A stretch of 64,000 nt of DNA from Apostichopus japonicus. Taxonomy: Eukaryota > Echinodermata > Holothuroidea > Aspidochirotida > Stichopodidae. The notes below the pieces were generated by a model that was not told the origin of the DNA, did no database searches, and was given only the letters and a program-made list of their open reading frames with translations. Each line of letters begins with the position of its first letter. Position 1 is the stretch's first letter. Where the stretch lies: assembly GCF_037975245.1 (NCBI RefSeq), contig NC_092571.1, forward strand, positions 4,610,001-4,674,000, in the 5' to 3' direction. Made by a program: the position numbers and the translations under genes. Shown here one piece after another: positions 20,430 through 34,900 of the stretch.

Positions 20430-22250
20430 AAGTAATATTTGCATTGTTTGCAAGGTTGAAGGTTAAGGTCATGAGAAACAAATGGAATCTCACTGTCTGT
20501 ATCCCACAAGGTAAATGAAGGTTTCTACTTTAGGGTGCTATTAGATACATTAAGGTATACTTATATCACATTATAGTTCTGTACCCCACAAGCCATACCC
20601 TGGTTTTCAAATTATATTTAGGTCCTATAATTATGCAAATAATAAGTATTTTCCTGTACAGATTATCGCTATCAATTAGATGAATTCATATCAAGGAATT
20701 TCCATTGTTTGCTGGGTCGAAAATTTAAGTTCTTTAGAGAAAAATTGTATTTAATTTCACTCTCTGTACCCCACAAGGTATCCTGGCACTCATACAACAT
20801 GACCAGAATACAGCATCAATAGGTGAATTTTCATATTCCAGTATAAAACCTGGGTCAAAGTTATTGTTTGGCATCTTATAGCAACGAAGGCATCTACTTT
20901 AGGCTGCAACTTAGATGCATTAAGGTATACTTATATCACATTTGAATTTTGTACCCCACAAGCTACACTTGTACTCATATAATATTTAGGTCCTACAATG
21001 AAAAGAATAAATTTACTGTACAGATTACCACTGTCAATTAGATGAATTCATATCAAGAAATTTCCATTGTTTGCTAGGTAGAAGGATTTAGTTCTTTTGA
21101 GCCAAATTGAAGTTTTATTTCACTTTCTGTACACCACATGGTATCCTGGCACTCATACAACATGGCCAGAATACAGCATCAATAGGTGAATTTTCATTAT
21201 CCAGTATAAAGCCAGGGTCAAAGTTATTGTTGGCTTCTAATAGCAATGAAGGCATCTACTTTAGGCTGCAACAAGGATGCATTAAGGTATATTTATATTA
21301 CATTAAAGTTCTGTACCCCACAAGCTACACTTGAACTCATATAATCTTAGGTCCTACAATGGGAGTAAAAAAGTATTTTCCTGAACAGATTACAGCTGTC
21401 AATTAGATGAATTCATATCAAGGAACTGCCATTGTCTGCTAGGTCGAAAGTTTAAGTTCTTGTTAAGTTCTTGAGAGACAAATTGTAATTTAATTTCACA
21501 GTCTGTACCCCACAAGGTATCCCGACACTCATACCACATGACCAGAGTACAGTATCAAGTTAATATTTATTATCCAGCATATAAAGCACTGTAAAAAATA
21601 CCGTTGGCTACTCATAGCAATGAAGGCATCTACTCTAGGCTGCCATTTAGATGCATTAAGGTATGTTTATATCACATTAAAGTTCTGTACCCCACAAGCT
21701 ACACTGGTACTCATATAATCTTAAGTCCAACGTTGCGAATAAAAATTTTACTGTACAGTATACCATGGTCAATCAATGAATTCATATCAAGGAATATCCA
21801 TTGTTAGCTAGGTAGAAGGATTTAGTTCTTGTTAAGTTCTTGAGAGACAAATATTAATTTAATTTAACTGTCTGTACCCCACAAGGTATCCTGGCACTCA
21901 TACCACATGACCAGAGTACAGTATCAACAAGTTAATATTTATTATCCAGTATATAAAGCACTGTTAAAAAATATTGTTGACTACTCATAGCAATGAAGGC
22001 ATCTACTTAAGGCTTCCACTTAGATGCATTAAGGTATATTTATATCACATTAAAGTTCTGTACCGCACAAGCTACACTGGTACTCATATAATATTAGGTC
22101 CTACAATGTGAATGATAAGTATTTTTCTGTATGGATTATCGCTGTCAATGAGATGAATTTATATTGAAGAATTTTCATTGTTTGCTATATAGGTAGATGG
22201 ATTTAGTTCTTTTTAAGTTCTTGAGAGACAAATTGTAATTGAAGTGTCTG
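20430..22250. repeat. Diverged left edge of satellite B
   Basis: The first units, marked by CCATTGTTTGCT-like blocks near 20702, 21062, 21430, 21798 and 22170, differ from each other at many positions and carry small indels. The first unit lacks most of one half: GTATCCCACAAGGTAAATGAAGG skips the segment between the CTGTACC mark and the GAAGG mark. No 74-bp units occur here. This is the expected appearance of an array margin not reached by homogenisation. Confidence 0.8.
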
Positions 22251-25199
22251 TACCCCTCAAGGTATCCTGACACTCATACCACATGACCAGAGTACAGTAC
22301 GACAAATTGTAATTTAACTGTCTGTACCCCACAAGGTATCCTGGCACTCATACAACATGACCAGAGTACAGTATCAACAAGTTAATATTTATTATCCAGC
22401 ATATAAAGCACTGTAAAAAATACCGTTGGCTACTCATAGCAATGAAGGCATCTACTTTAGGCTGCCATTTAGATGCATTAAGGTATGTTGATATGACATT
22501 TAAGTTCTGTACCCCACAAGCTACACTTGTACTCATATATTCTTAAGTCCTACAATGCGAATAATAAGTATTTTTTTTGTATAGATTATCGCTGTCAATT
22601 AGATGAATTTATATTGAAGAATTTTCATTGTTTGCTAGGTAGATGGATTTAGTTCTTATTAAGTTCTTGAGAGACATATTGTAATTCAACTGTCTGTACC
22701 CCACAAGGTATCCTGGCACTCATACAACATGACCAGAGTACAGTATCAACAAGTTAATATTTATTATCCAGTATATAAAGCACTGTCAAAGTTATTGTTG
22801 GCTACTCATAGCAATAAAGGCATCAACTTTAGGCTGCCACTTAGATGCATTAAGGTATATGTTTGGCGAGGTAGAAGGATTTAGTTCTTGTTAAGTTCTT
22901 GAGAGACAAATTTTAATTTAATTTAACTGTCTGTACCCCACAAGGTATCCTGGCACTCATACCACATGACCAGAGTACAGTACGACAAATTGTTATTTAA
23001 CTGTCTGTACCCCACAAGGTATCCTGGCACTCATACCACATGACCAGAACACAGCATCAATAGGTGAATTTTCATTATCCTGTATATAAATCACTGTCAA
23101 AGTTATTGTTGGCTACTCATAGCAATGAAGGCATCTACTTAAGGCTGCCATTTAGATGCATTATTTTTAAGGTTTATTTATATGACATTTAAGTTTTGTA
23201 CCCCACAAGCTACACTGGTACTCATATAATATTAGGTCCTACAATGCGAATGATAAGTTTTTTTCTGTATAGATTATCGCTGTCAATTAGATGAATTTAT
23301 ATTGAAGAGTTTTCATTGTTTGCTAGGTAGATGGATTTAGTTCTAATTAAGTTCTTGAGAGACATATTGTAATTGTAATTTAACTGTCTGTACCCCACAA
23401 GGTATCCTAGCACTCATACCACATGACCAGAGTACAGTATCAACAAGTTAATATTTATTTTCCAGTATATAAAGCACTGTCAAAGTTATTGTTGGCTACT
23501 CATAGCAATAAAGGCATCAACTTTAGGCTGCCACTTACAGTAGAGGCATTAAGGTATATTTATATCACATTTAAGTTCTGTACCCCACAAGCTACACTGG
23601 TACTCATATAATATTAGATCCTACAATGCGAATGATAAGTATTTTTCTCTATAGGTTATCGCAGTCAATAAGATGAATTCATATTGAAGAATTTCCATTG
23701 TTTGCTAGGTAGATGGATTTAGTTCTTATTAACTTCTTGAGAGACATATTGTAATTTAACTGTCTGTACCCCACAAGGTATCCTGGCACTCATACCACAT
23801 GACCAGAGTACAGTACGACAAATTGTTATTTAACTGTCTGTACCCCACAAGGTATTCTGGCACTCATACCACATGACCAGAATACAGCATCAATAGGTGA
23901 ATTTTCATTACCCAGTATATAAAGCACTGTCAAAGTTATTGTTGGCTACTCATAGCAATGAAGGCATCTACTTTAGGCTGCCGCATAGATGCATTAAGGT
24001 ATATTTTTGGCTAGGTAGAAGGATTTAGTTCTTGTTAAGTTCTTGAGAGACAAATTTTAATTTAATTTAACTGTCTGTACCCCACAAGGTACCCTGGCAC
24101 TCATACCACATGACCAGAGTACAGTACGACAAATTGTTATTTAACTGTCTGTACCCCACAAGGTATCCTGGCACTCATACAACATGACCAGAATACAGCA
24201 ACAATAGGTGAATTTTCATATTCCAGTGTAAAACCAAGGTCAAAGTTATTGTTGGCTTCTAATAGCAATGAAGGCATCTACTTTAGGCTGCCACTTAGTT
24301 GCATTAAGGTATATTTATATCACATCAAAGTTCTGTACCCCACAAGCTACACTGGTACTCATATAATCTTAAGTCCTATGATGCAAATTATCAATTTACT
24401 ATACAGATATCCATGGTAAATTCTTTGAATTCATATTGAAGGATTTCCATTGTTTGTTAGGTAGAAGGATTTAGTTCTTGTTAAGTTCTTGAGGGACAAA
24501 TTGTAATTTAACTGTCTGTACCCCACAAGGTATCCTGGCACTCATACCACATGACCAGAGTATAGTATCAACAAGTTAATATTTATTATCCAGTATATTA
24601 AGCACTGTAAAAAATATTGTTGGCTACTCATAGCAATGAAGGCATCTACTTAAGGCTTCCACTTAGATGCATTAAGGTATATTTATATCACATTAAAGTT
24701 CTGTACCCCACAAGCTACACTTGTACTCATATAATCTTAAGTCCTACAATGCGAATAAAAATTTTACTGTACAGATAACCGCGGTCAATCGGTGAATTCA
24801 TATCAAGGAATATCCATTGTTTCCTAGGTAGAAGGATTTAGTTCTTGTTAAGTTCTTGAGAGACAAATTTAAATTTAAATGTCTGTACATCACAAGGTAT
24901 CCTGGTACTCATACCACATTACCAGAATACAGTATCAATAGTTGAATTTTCATATTCCAGTATAAAACGAAGGTCAAATTTATTGTTGGCTTCTAATAGC
25001 AATGTTCAAAGGCATCTACTTTAGGCTGCCACTTAGATGCATTAAGGTGTATTTATATCACATTTAAGTTCTGTACCCCACAAGCTACACTGGTACTCAT
25101 ATAATATTAGGTCCTACAATGCGAATAATAAGTATTTTTTTGTGTATAGATTATCGCTGTCAATTAGATGAATTTATATTGAAGAATTTTCATTGTTTG

Positions 25200-28100
25200 C
25201 TACGTACAGTAGATGGCTTTAGTTCTTATTAAGTTCTTGAGAGACAAATTGTGATTTAACTGTCTGTACCCCACAAGGTATCCTGGCACTCATACCACAT
25301 GACCAGAGTACAGTACGACAAATTGTAATTTAACTGTCTGTACCCCACAAGGTATCCTGGCACTCATACAACATGACCAGAATACAGCATCAATAGGTGA
25401 ATTTTCATATTCCAGTGTAAAACCAGGGTCAAAGTTATTGTTTGGCTTCTAATAGCAATGGAGGCATCTACTCTAGCTGCCACTTAGATGCATTAAGGTG
25501 TATTTTTATCACATTTAAGTTCTGTACCCCACAAGCTACACTGATACTAATATAATATTAGGTCCTACAATGCGAATGATAAGTATTTTTCTGTATAGAT
25601 TATCGCTGTCAATTAGATATATTTATATTGAAGAATTTTCATTGTTTGCTAGGTAGATGGATTTAGTTCTTATTAAGTTCTTGAGAGACAAATTGTAATT
25701 TAACTGTCTGTACCCCACAAGGTATCCTGGCACTCATACCACATGAACAGAGTACAGTACTACAAATTGTAATTTAACTGTCTGTACCCCACAAGGTATC
25801 CTGGCACTCATACCACATGACCAGAGTATAGTATCAACAAGTTAATATTTATTATCCAGTATATTAAGCACTGTAAAAAATATTGTTGGCTACTCATAGC
25901 AATGAAGGCATCTACTTAAGGCTTTCACTTAGATGCATTAAGGTATATTTATATCACATTAAAGTTCTGTACCCCACAAGCTACACTTGTACTCATATAA
26001 TCTTAAGTCCTACAATGCGAATAAAAATTTTACTGTACAGATAACCGCGGTCAATCGGTGAATTCATATCAAGGAATATCCATTGTTTGCTAGGTAGAAG
26101 GATTTAGTTCTTGTTAAGTTCTTGAGAGGCAAATTTTAATTTAATAAAATTGTCTGTACCCCACAAGGTGTCCTGGCACTCATACAACATGACCAGAATA
26201 CAGCATCAATAGGTGAATTTTCATATTCCAGTATAAAACCAGGGTCAAAGTTATTGTTTTGCTTCTAATAGCAATGGAGGCATCTTCTCTAGCTGCCACT
26301 TAGATGCATTAAGGTGTATTTTTATCACATTTAAGTTTTGTACCCCACAAGCTACACTGGTACTCATATAATATTAGGTCCTACAATGCGAATGATAAGT
26401 ATTTTTCTGTATGGACTATCGCTGTCAATGAGATGAATTTATATTGAAGAATTTTCATTGTTTGCTAGGTAGATGGATTTAGTTCTTATTAAGTTCTTGA
26501 GAGACAAATTGTAATTGAACTGTCTGTACCCCACAAGGTATCCTGGCACTCATACCACATGAACAGAGTACAGTACTACAAATTGTAATTTAACTGTCTG
26601 TACCCCACAAGGTATCCTGGCACTCATACCACATGACCAGAGTATAGTATCAACAAGTTAATATTTATTATCCAGTATATTAAGCACTGTAAAAAATATT
26701 GTTGGCTACTCATAGCAATGAAGGCATCTACTTAAGGCTTCCACTTAGATGCATTAAGGTATATTCATATCACATTAAAGTTCTGTACCCCACAAGCTAC
26801 ACTTGTACTCATATAATCTTAAGTCCTACAATGCGAATAAAAATTTTACTGTACAGATAACCGCGGTCAATCGGTGAATTCATATCAAGGAATATCCATT
26901 GTTTGCTAGGTAGAAGGATTTAGTTCTTGTTAAGTTCTTGAGAGGCAAATTTTAATTTAATAAAATTGTCTGTACCCCACAAGGTGTCCTGGCACTCATA
27001 CAACATGACCAGAATACAGCATCAATAGGTGAATTTTCATATTCCAGTATAAAACCAAGGTCAAAGTTATTGTTGGCTTCTAATAGCAATGGAGGCATCT
27101 ACTCTAGCTGCCACTTAGATGCATTAAGGTGTATTTTTATCACATTTAAGTTCTGTACCCCACAAGCTACACTGATACTAATATAATATTAGGTCCTACA
27201 ATGCGAATGATAAGTATTTTTCTGTATAGATTATCGCTGTCAATTAGATATATTTATATTGAAGAATTTTCATTGTTTGCTAGGTAGATGGATTTAGTTC
27301 TTATTAAGTTCTTGAGAGACAAATTGTAATTTAACTGTCTGTACCCCACAAGGTATCCTGGCACTCATACCACATGACCAGAGTACAGTACGACAAATTG
27401 TAATTTAACTGTCTGTACCCCACAAGGTATCCTGGCACTCATACCACATGACCAGAATACAGCATCAATAGGTGAATTTTCATTATCCTGTATATAAAGC
27501 ACTGTCAAAGTTATTGTAGGCTACTCATAGCAATGAAGGCATCTTCTTAAGGCTTCCACTTAGATGCATTAAGGTATATTTAAATCACATTAAAGTTCTG
27601 TACCCCACAAGCTACACTTGTACTCATATAATCTTAAGTCCTACAATGCGAATAAAAATTTGACTGTACAGATAACCGCGGTCAATCGGTGAATTCATAT
27701 CAAGGAATATCCATTGTTTGCTAGGTAGAAGGATTTAGTTCTTGTTAAGTTCTTGAGAGACAAATTTTAATTTAAATGTCTGTACCCCACAAGGTATCCT
27801 GGTACTCATACCACATTACCAGAATACAGTATCAATAGGTGAATTTTCATATTCCAGTATAAAACCAAGGTCAAGGTTATTGTTGGCTTCTAATAGCAAT
27901 GTTCAAAGGCATCTACTTTAGGCTGCCACTTAGATGCATTAAGGTGTATTTATATCACATTTAAGTTCTGTACCCCACAAGCTACACTGGTACTCATATA
28001 ATATTAGGTCCTACAATGCGAATAATAAGTATTTTTTTGTGTATAGATTATCGCTGTCAATTAGATGAATTTATATTGAAGAATTTTCATTGTTTGCTAC

Positions 28101-31100
28101 GTACAGTAGATGGCTTTAGTTCTTATTAAGTTCTTGAGAGACAAATTGTAATTTAACTGTCTGTACCCCACAAGGTATCCTGGCACTCATACCACATGAA
28201 CAGAGTACAGTACTACAAATTGTAATTTAACTGTCTGTACCCCACAAGGTATCCTGGCACTCATACCACATGACCAGAGTATAGTATCAACAAGTTAATA
28301 TTTATTATCCAGTATATTAAGCACTGTAAAAAATATTGTTGGCTACTCATAGCAATGAAGGCATGTACTTAAGGCTTCCACTTAGATGCATTAAGGTATA
28401 TTTATATCACATTAAAGTTCTGTACCCCACAAGCTACACTTGTACTCATATAATCTTAAGTCCTACAATGCGAATAAAAATTTGACTGTACAGATAACCG
28501 CGGTCAATCGGTGAATTCATATCAAGGAATATCCATTGTTTGCTAGGTAGAAGGATTTAGTTCTTGTTAAGTTCTTGAGAGACAAATTTTAAGTTAAATG
28601 TCTGTACCCCACAAGGTATCCTGGTACTCATACCACATTACCAGAATACAGTATCAATAGGTGAATTTTCATATTCCAGTATAAAACCAAGGTCAAAGTT
28701 ATTGTTGGCTTCTAATAGCAATGTTCAAAGGCATCTACTTTAGGCTGCCACTTAGATGCATTAAGGTGTATTCATATCACATTTAAGTTCTGTACCCCAC
28801 AAGCTACACTGGTACTCATATAATATTAGGTCATACAATGCGAATAATAAGTAATTTTTTTGTGTATAGATTATCGCTGTCAATTAGATGAATTTATATT
28901 GAAGAATTTTCATTGTTTGCTACGTACAGTAGATGGCTTTAGTTCTTATTAAGTTCTTGAGAGACAAATTGTAATTTAACTGTCTGTACCCCACAAGGTA
29001 TCCTGGCACTCATACAACATGACCAGAATACAACATCAATAGGTGAATTTTCATATTCCAGTATAAAACCAGGGTCAAAGTTATTGTTTGGCTTCTAATA
29101 GCAATGGAGGCATCTACTCTAGCTGTCACTTAGATGCATTAAGGTATATTTATATCACATTTAAGTTCTGTACCCCACAAGCTACACTGGTACTCATATA
29201 ATATTAGGTCCTACAATGAGAATGATAAGTTTCATTCTGTATAGATTATTGCTGTCAATTAGATGAATTTATATTGAAGAGTTTTCATTGTTTGCTAGGT
29301 AGATGGATTTAGTTCTAATCAAGTTCTTAAGAGACATATTGTAATTGTAATTTAACTGTCTGTACCCCACAAGGTATCCTGGCACTCATACCACATGACC
29401 AGAATACAGCATCAATAGGTGAATTTTCATTATCCTGTATATAAAGCACTGTCAAAGTTATTGTAGGCTACTCATAGCAATGAAGGCATCTACTTAAGGC
29501 TTCCACTTAGATGCATTAAGGTATATTTATATCACATTAAAGTTCTGTACCCCACAAGCTACACTTGTACTCATATAATCTTAAGTCCTACAATGCGAAT
29601 AAAAATTTGACTGTACAGATAACCGCGGTCAATCGGTGAATTCGTATCAAGGAATATCCATTGTTTGCTAGGTAGAAGGATTTAGTTCTTGTTAAGTTCT
29701 TAAGAGACAAATTTTAATTTAAATGTCTGTACCCCACAAGGTATCCTGGTACTCATACCACATTACCAGAACACAGTATCAATAGGTGAATTTTCATATT
29801 CCAGTATAAAACCAAGGTCAAAGTTATTGTTGGCTTCTAATAGCAATGAAGGCATCTAATTTAGGCTGCCACTTAGATGCATTAAGGTATATTTATATCA
29901 CATCAAAGTTCTGTACCCCACAAGCTACACTGGTACTCATATAATCTTAAGTCCTATGATGCAAATTATCAATTTACTATACAGATATCCATGGTAAATT
30001 CTTTGAATTCATATTGAAGGATTTCCATTGTTTGTTACGTAGAAGGATTTAGTTCTTGTTAAGTTCTTGAGAGACAAATTGTAATTTAACTGTCTGTACC
30101 CCACAAGGTATCCTGGCACTCATACCACATGACCAGAGTATAGTATCAACAAGTTAATATTTATTATCCAGAATATTAAGCACTGTAAAAAATATTGTTG
30201 GCTACTCATAGCAATGAAGGCATCTAATTTAGGCTGCCACTTAGATGCATTAAGGTATATTTATATCACATCAAAGTTCTGTACCCCACAAGCTACACTG
30301 GTACTCATATAATCTTAAGTCCTATGATGCAAATTATCAATTTACTATACAGATATCCATGGTAAATTCTTTGAATTCATATTGAAGGATTTCCATTGTT
30401 TGTTAGGTAGAAGGATTTAGTTCTTGTTAAGTTCTTGAGAGACAAATTGTAATTTAACTGTCTGTACCCCACAAGGTATCCTGGCACTCATACCACATGA
30501 CCAGAGTATAGTATCAACAAGTTAATATTTATTATCCAGTATATTAAGCACTGTAAAAAATATTGTTGGCTACTCATAGCAATGAAGGCATCTACTTTAG
30601 GCTTCCACTTAGATGCATTAAGGTATATTTATATCACATTAAAGTTCTGTACCCCACAAGCTACACTTGTACTCATATAATCTTAAGTCCTACAATGCGA
30701 ATAAAAATTTTACTGTACAGATAACCGCGGTCAATCGGTGAATTCGTATCAAGGAATATCCATTGTTTGCTAGGTAGAAGGATTTAGTTCTTGTTAAGTT
30801 CTTGAGAGACAAATTTTAATTTAAATGTCTGTACCCCACAAGGTATCCTGGTACTCATACCACATTACCAGAATACAGTATCAATAGGTGAATTTTCATA
30901 TTCCAGTATAAAACCAAGGTCAAAGTTATTGTTGGCTTCTAATAGCAATGAAGGCATCTAATTTAGGCTGCCACTTAGATGCATTAAGGTGTATTTATAT
31001 CACATTTAAGTTCTGTACCCCACAAGCTACACTGGTACTCATATAATATTAGGTCCTACAATGCGAATAATAAGTATTTTTTTGTGTATAGATTATCGCT

Positions 31101-31900
31101 GTCAATTAGATAAATTTATATTGAAGAATTTTCATTGTTTGCTACGTACAGTAGATGGCTTTAGTTCTTATTAAGTTCTTGACAGACAAATTGTAATTTA
31201 ACTGTCTGTACCCCACAAGGTATCCTGGCACTCATACAACATGACCAGAATACAACATCAATAGGTGAATTTTCATATTCCAGTATAAAACCAGGGTCAA
31301 AGTTATTGTTTGGCTTCTAATAGCAATGGAGGCATCTACTCTAGCTGTCACTTAGATGCATTAAGGTATATTTATATCACATTTAAGTTCTGTACCCCAC
31401 AAGCTACACTGGTACTCATATAATATTAGGTCCTACAATGCGAATGATAAGTTTCATTCTGTATAGATTATTGCTGTCAATTAGATGAATTTATATTGAA
31501 GAGTTTTCATTGTTTGCTAGGTAGATGGATTTAGTTCTAATCAAGTTCTTGAGAGACATATTGTAATTGTAATTTAACTGTCTGTACCCCACAAGGTATC
31601 CTGGCACTCATACCACATGACCAGAATACAGCATCAATAGGTGAATTTTCATTATCCTGTATATAAAGCACTGTCAAAGTTATTGTAGGCTACTCATAGC
31701 AATGAAGGCATCTACTTAAGGCTTCCACTTAGATGCATTAAGGTATATTTATATCACATTAAAGTTCTGTACCCCACAAGCTACACTTGTACTCATATAA
31801 TCTTAAGTCCTACAATGCGAATAAAAATTTGACTGTACAGATAACCGCGGTCAATCGGTGAATTCATATCAAGGAATATCCATTGTTTGCTAGGTAGAAG
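25200..31900. repeat. Satellite B higher-order blocks of about 816 bp and about 1.1 kb
   Basis: The CpG-containing variant mark AACCGCGGTCAATCGGTG recurs near 26043, 26862, 27676 and 28496 (spacings of 814-820), then near 29625, 30723 and 31846 (about 1.1 kb). An 816-bp block equals two full units plus one 74-bp unit. A second subfamily, marked by ATGCAAATTATCAATTTAC, appears near 24375, 29950, 30310, 35510, 36230, 38260 and 41010. The blocks show several overlapping rounds of spread. Confidence 0.75.
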
Positions 31901-34900
31901 GATTTAGTTCTTGTTAAGTTCTTGAGAGACAAATTTTAATTTAAATGTCTGTACCCCACAAGGTATCCTGGTACTCATACCACATTACCAGAATACAGTA
32001 TCAATAGGTGAATTTTCATATTCCAGTATAAAACGAAGGTCAAAATTATTGTTGGCTTCTAATAGCAATGTTCAAAGGCATCTACTTTAGGCTGCCACTT
32101 AGATGCATTAAGGTGTATTTATATCACATTTAAGTTCTGTACCCCACAAGCTACACTGGTACTCATATAATAGTAGGTCCTACAATGCGAATAATAAGTA
32201 TTTTTTTGTGTATAGATTATCGCTGTCAATTAGATGAATTTATATTGAAGAATTTTCATTGTTTGCTACGTACAGTAGATGGCTTTAGTTCTTATTAAGT
32301 TCTTGACAGACAAATTGTAATTTAACTGTCTGTACCCCACAAGGTATCCTGGCACTCATACCACATGAACAGAGTACAGTACGACAAATTGTAATTTAAC
32401 TGTCTGTCAACAAGTTAATATTTATTATCCAGTATATTAAGCACTGTAAAAAATATTGTTGGCTACTCATAGCAATGAAGGCATCTACTTAAGGCTTCCA
32501 CTTAGATGCATTATTTTTAAGGTATATTTATATCACATTTAAGTTCTGTACCCCACAAGCTACACTGGTACTCATATAATATTAGGTCCTACAATGCGAA
32601 TGATAAGTTTTTTTCTGTATAGATTATCGCTGTCAATTAGATGAATTTATATTGAAGAGTTTTCATTGTTTGCTAGGTAGATGGATTTAGTTCTAATTAA
32701 GTTCTTGAGAGACATATTGTAATTGTAATTTAACTGTCTGTACCCCACAAGGTATCCTGGTACTCATACCACATGACCAGAGTACAGTATCAACAAGTTA
32801 ATATTTATTTTCCAGTATATAAAGCACTGTCAAAGTTTTTGTAGGCTACTCATAGCAATGAAGGCATCTCCTTTAAGTTGCCACTTACAGTAGAGGCATT
32901 AAGGTATATTTATATCACATTTAAGTTCTGTACCCCATAAGCTACACTGGTACTCATATAATATTAGATCCTACAATGCGAATGATAAGTATTTTTCTCT
33001 ATAGGTTATCGCAGTCAATGAGATGAATTTATATTGAAGAATTTCCATTGTTTGCTAGGTAGATGGATTTAGTTCTTATTAAGTTCTTGAGAGACAAATT
33101 GTAATTTAACTGTCTGTATCCCACAAGGTATCCTGGTACTCATACCACATTACCAGAATACAGCATCAATTGGTGAATTTTCATTATCCAGTATATAAAG
33201 CACTGTCAAAGTTATTGTTGGCTACTCATAGCAATGAAGGCATCTACTTTAGGCTGCCGCAGAGATGCATTAAGGTATATTTTTTGCTAGGTAGAAGGAT
33301 TTAGCTCTTGTTAAGTTCTTGAGAGACAAATTTTAATTTAATTTAACTGTCTGTTCTCCACAAGGTATCCTGGCACTCATACAACATGACCAGAATATAA
33401 CATCAATAGGTGAATTTTCATATTCCAGTATAAAACCAGGGTCAAAGTTATTGTTTGATTTCTAATAGCAATGGAGGCATCTACTCTAGCTGCCACTTAG
33501 ATGCATTAAGGTGTAGTTTTATCACATTTAAGTTTTGTACCCCACAAGCTACACTGGTACTCATATAATATTAGGTCCTACAATGCAAATGATAATTATT
33601 TTTCTGTATAGATTATCGCTGTCAATTAGTTAAATTTATATTGAAGAATTTTCATTGTTTGCTAGGTAGATGGATTTAGTTCTTTTTAGGTTCTTGAAAG
33701 ACAAATTGTAATTTAACTGTCTGTACCCCACAAGGTATCCTGGCACTCATACCACATGACCAGAGTACAGTAGGACAAATTGTAATTTAACTGTCTGTAC
33801 CCCACAAGGTATCCTGGCACTCATACCACATGACCAGAGTACAGTATCAACAAGTTAATATTTATTATCCAGCATATAAAGCACTGCAAAAAATATTGTT
33901 GGCTACTCATAGCAATGAAGACATCTACTTTAGGCTGCCATTTAGATGCATTAAGGTATGTTTATATGACATTTAAGTTCTGTACCCCACAAGCTACACT
34001 TGTACTCATATAATCTTAAGTCCTACAATGCGAATAAAAATTTTACTGTACCTAATAACACGGTCAATCAATGAATTCATATCAAGGAATATCCATTGTT
34101 TGCTAGGTAGAAGGATTTAGTTCTTGTTAAGTTCTTGAGAGACAAATTTTAATTTAACTGTCTGTACCCCGCAAGGTATCCTGGCACTCATACCACATGA
34201 CCAGAGTACAGTACTACAAATTGTAATTTAACTGTCTGTACCCCACAAGGTATCCTGGCACTCATACAACATGACCAGAGTGCAGTATCAACAAGTTAAT
34301 ATTTATTATCCAGCATATAAAGCACTGTAAAAAATATTGTTGGCTACTCATAGCACTGAAGGCATCTACTTTAGACTGCCGCAGAGATGCATTAAGGTAT
34401 ATTTTTGGCTAGGTAGAAGGATTTAGCTCTTGTTAAGTTTTTGAGAGACAAATTTTATTTTAATATAACTGTCTGTACCCCACAAGGTATCCTGGAACCC
34501 ATACAACATGACCAGAATACAGCATCAATAGGTGAATTTTCATATTCCAGTGTAAAACCAGGGTCAAAGTTATTGTTTTGCTTCTAATAGCAATGGAGGC
34601 ATCTACTCTAGCTGCCACTTAGATGCATTAAGGTGTATTTTTATCACATTTAAGTTTTGTACCCCACAAGCTACACTGGTACTCATATAATATTAGGTCC
34701 TACAATGCGAATGATAACTATTTTTCTGTATGGATTATCGCTGTCAATGAGATGAATTTATATTGAAGAATTTTCATTGTTTGCTATATAGGTAGATGGA
34801 TTTAGTTCTTTTTAGGTTCTTGAAAGACAAATTGTAATTTAACTGTCTGTACCCCACAAGGTATCCTGGCACTCATACCACATGACCAGAGTACAGTAGG

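Larger units (their letters stand above)
18140..20430. other. Non-coding stretch with minor repeats
   Basis: No gene recognised. It contains C- and G-rich patches at about 18820-18845 and 18938-18950, a duplicated segment (19354-19421 and 19701-19762) and a CRE-like site at 19580-19587. Open frames are at most 85 codons without family resemblance. Confidence 0.45.
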
